A stretch of DNA of 6,615 nucleotides, from positions 1 to 6,615 of the forward strand of contig VEOV01000264.1 in assembly GCA_012026855.1 (NCBI GenBank). The letters run 5' to 3'. The stretch is from Geobacter sp. GTDB lineage: Bacteria > Desulfobacterota > Desulfuromonadia > Geobacterales > DSM-12255. Shown here piece after piece: positions 5,770-6,615 of this stretch; position 1 is the first letter of the stretch; each line of letters starts with the position of its first letter. Made by a program: the position numbers and the translations under genes. Below the pieces are notes generated by a model. That model was not told the origin of the DNA. It ran no database searches and saw nothing but the letters and a program-made list of their open reading frames with translations.

Positions 5770-5793
5770 TGTCCATAGTAATAATCTGTGTGC

Positions 5794-6615
5794 TTATTGA
5801 GCCTGTACCGCTGTGATCGCCACAACATTGACAATGTCATCCACTGAACAGCCTCTTGAGAGGTCGTTGACAGGTTTGGCAAGACCTTGAATTACAGGGC
5901 CGATAGCTTCTGCCCCGGCAACTCTTTCAACGAGTTTGTAGGCAATGTTGCCGGCATCCAGGTCCGGGAAAATGAGGACATTGGCTTTGCCGGCAACGGC
6001 ACTTCCTGGGGCCTTCTTTTCACCGACCTTGGGCAGCAGAGCCGCATCAGCCTGAAGCTCGCCGTCAATCTGCAGGCTAGGATCGATCTTCTTGGCGATA
6101 TCGATGGCGGCAAGCACTTTATCGACATCGCTGTGGGCTGCACTCCCTTTGGTAGAGAATGACAGCATGGCTACTCTGGCGTCAGTATCAAGGAAGGATT
6201 TGCAATTGCGTGCCGTTGCCACAGCTATTTCGGCAAGTGCCTGGGCGTCAGGATTGGGGTTAACGGCACAATCAGCGAACAGAAGTATGCCGTTTTCACC
6301 GAAAGCACTGTTTTTGGTGACCATGAAAAAGTATGAGGAGACAGTCTTGATGCCTGGAGCAGTGCCAACGGTCTGAAAAGCAGCTTTGAGGACATTGCCT
6401 GTGGTGCTGGTGGCACCGGCGACTTCACCCCCTGCGTCCCCCTGGCGCACCATCATGCCGGCGAAATAGAGATTGTCTGCAGCCGTAAGCAGCTTTTTTG
6501 CCTCATCAGGAGTAATCCCTTTGCTTTTTCTCAGCTCCACAAGTGCATCAATATAACCATTAAGCTTTGGCGAGGTTGACGGCTCTTCGATGCCCACACC
6601 CTTCAGGTTTACCCC
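5794..6615 (-). CDS. pta: Phosphate acetyltransferase, C-terminal catalytic domain (N-terminus outside window)
   Basis: The enzyme interconverts acetyl-CoA plus phosphate and acetyl phosphate plus CoA, the partner reaction to AckA. About 274 residues are visible and the frame stays open to the right edge (reading GVNLKGVGIEEPSTSPKL), so the apparent GTG at 6595-6597 is an internal Val. Family motifs in order are YFAGMMVRQGDAGGEVAGA, ENGILLFADCAVNPNP, VAMLSFSTKGSA, IDGELQADAAL, GKANVLIFPDLDAGNI and the C-terminal KPVNDLSRGCSVDDI. The catalytic Ser and Arg of SRGCS (Ser codon 5857-5859) and the Asp codon at 5836-5838 correspond to Ser309, Arg310 and Asp316 of the M. thermophila enzyme. That protein has about 333 residues, so roughly 60 are missing if this is the short form; a long form with an extra N-terminal domain cannot be excluded. 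Phosphate butyryltransferase is a relative but fits the C-terminal motif less well. Confidence 0.96.
   Translation of the reverse strand, partial: GVNLKGVGIEEPSTSPKLNGYIDALVELRKSKGITPDEAKKLLTAADNLYFAGMMVRQGDAGGEVAGATSTTGNVLKAAFQTVGTAPGIKTVSSYFFMVTKNSAFGENGILLFADCAVNPNPDAQALAEIAVATARNCKSFLDTDARVAMLSFSTKGSAAHSDVDKVLAAIDIAKKIDPSLQIDGELQADAALLPKVGEKKAPGSAVAGKANVLIFPDLDAGNIAYKLVERVAGAEAIGPVIQGLAKPVNDLSRGCSVDDIVNVVAITAVQAQ

Overview
The window looks like part of a chromosome from a Geobacter/Desulfuromonas-type bacterium (Desulfuromonadia, formerly Deltaproteobacteria). The basis is the character of the acetate kinase (Cys in LNCGSSS, GVGEMG in place of GIGENS, a C-terminal tail ending near RPDFVRK), plus an outer-membrane barrel and a lipoprotein (Gram-negative envelope) and a menaquinone methyltransferase. 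This is recognition from memory, not a database match. GC content is moderate, and I see no mobile element, CRISPR array, tRNA or rRNA. The gene set is chromosomal housekeeping.

Layout. 2-319 (+) is the C-terminal end of a probable outer-membrane beta-barrel protein, cut by the window edge. It converges, with an 8-bp gap, on menG/ubiE (328-1038, -). A 102-bp divergent gap follows, then a membrane diadenylate cyclase fused in one reading frame to a YbbR/CdaR region (1141-2544, +). Next is a secreted LysM-LysM-NlpC/P60 peptidoglycan hydrolase (2637-3671, +) with its own sigma-70-like promoter. A hairpin terminator at 3693-3733 separates it from a small NrfJ-like lipoprotein on the opposite strand (3754-4176, -). 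A 275-bp AT-rich divergent region holds candidate promoters for the lipoprotein and for ackA (4452-5717, +). ackA converges on pta (5794-6615, -, N-terminus outside the window), and the two share a perfect bidirectional terminator at 5733-5769.

How the genes fit together. AckA and Pta form the reversible acetate/acetyl-CoA pathway, here transcribed toward each other rather than as one operon. MenG makes the last step of menaquinone, the respiratory quinone. The CdaA-YbbR fusion should make cyclic di-AMP at the inner membrane, and its neighbour acts on peptidoglycan, which is consistent with the known link between c-di-AMP and cell-wall homeostasis.

The most notable item is the single-chain fusion of the c-di-AMP synthase with its usual partner CdaR/YbbR, without glmM next to it. 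I found no clearly novel multi-gene system.
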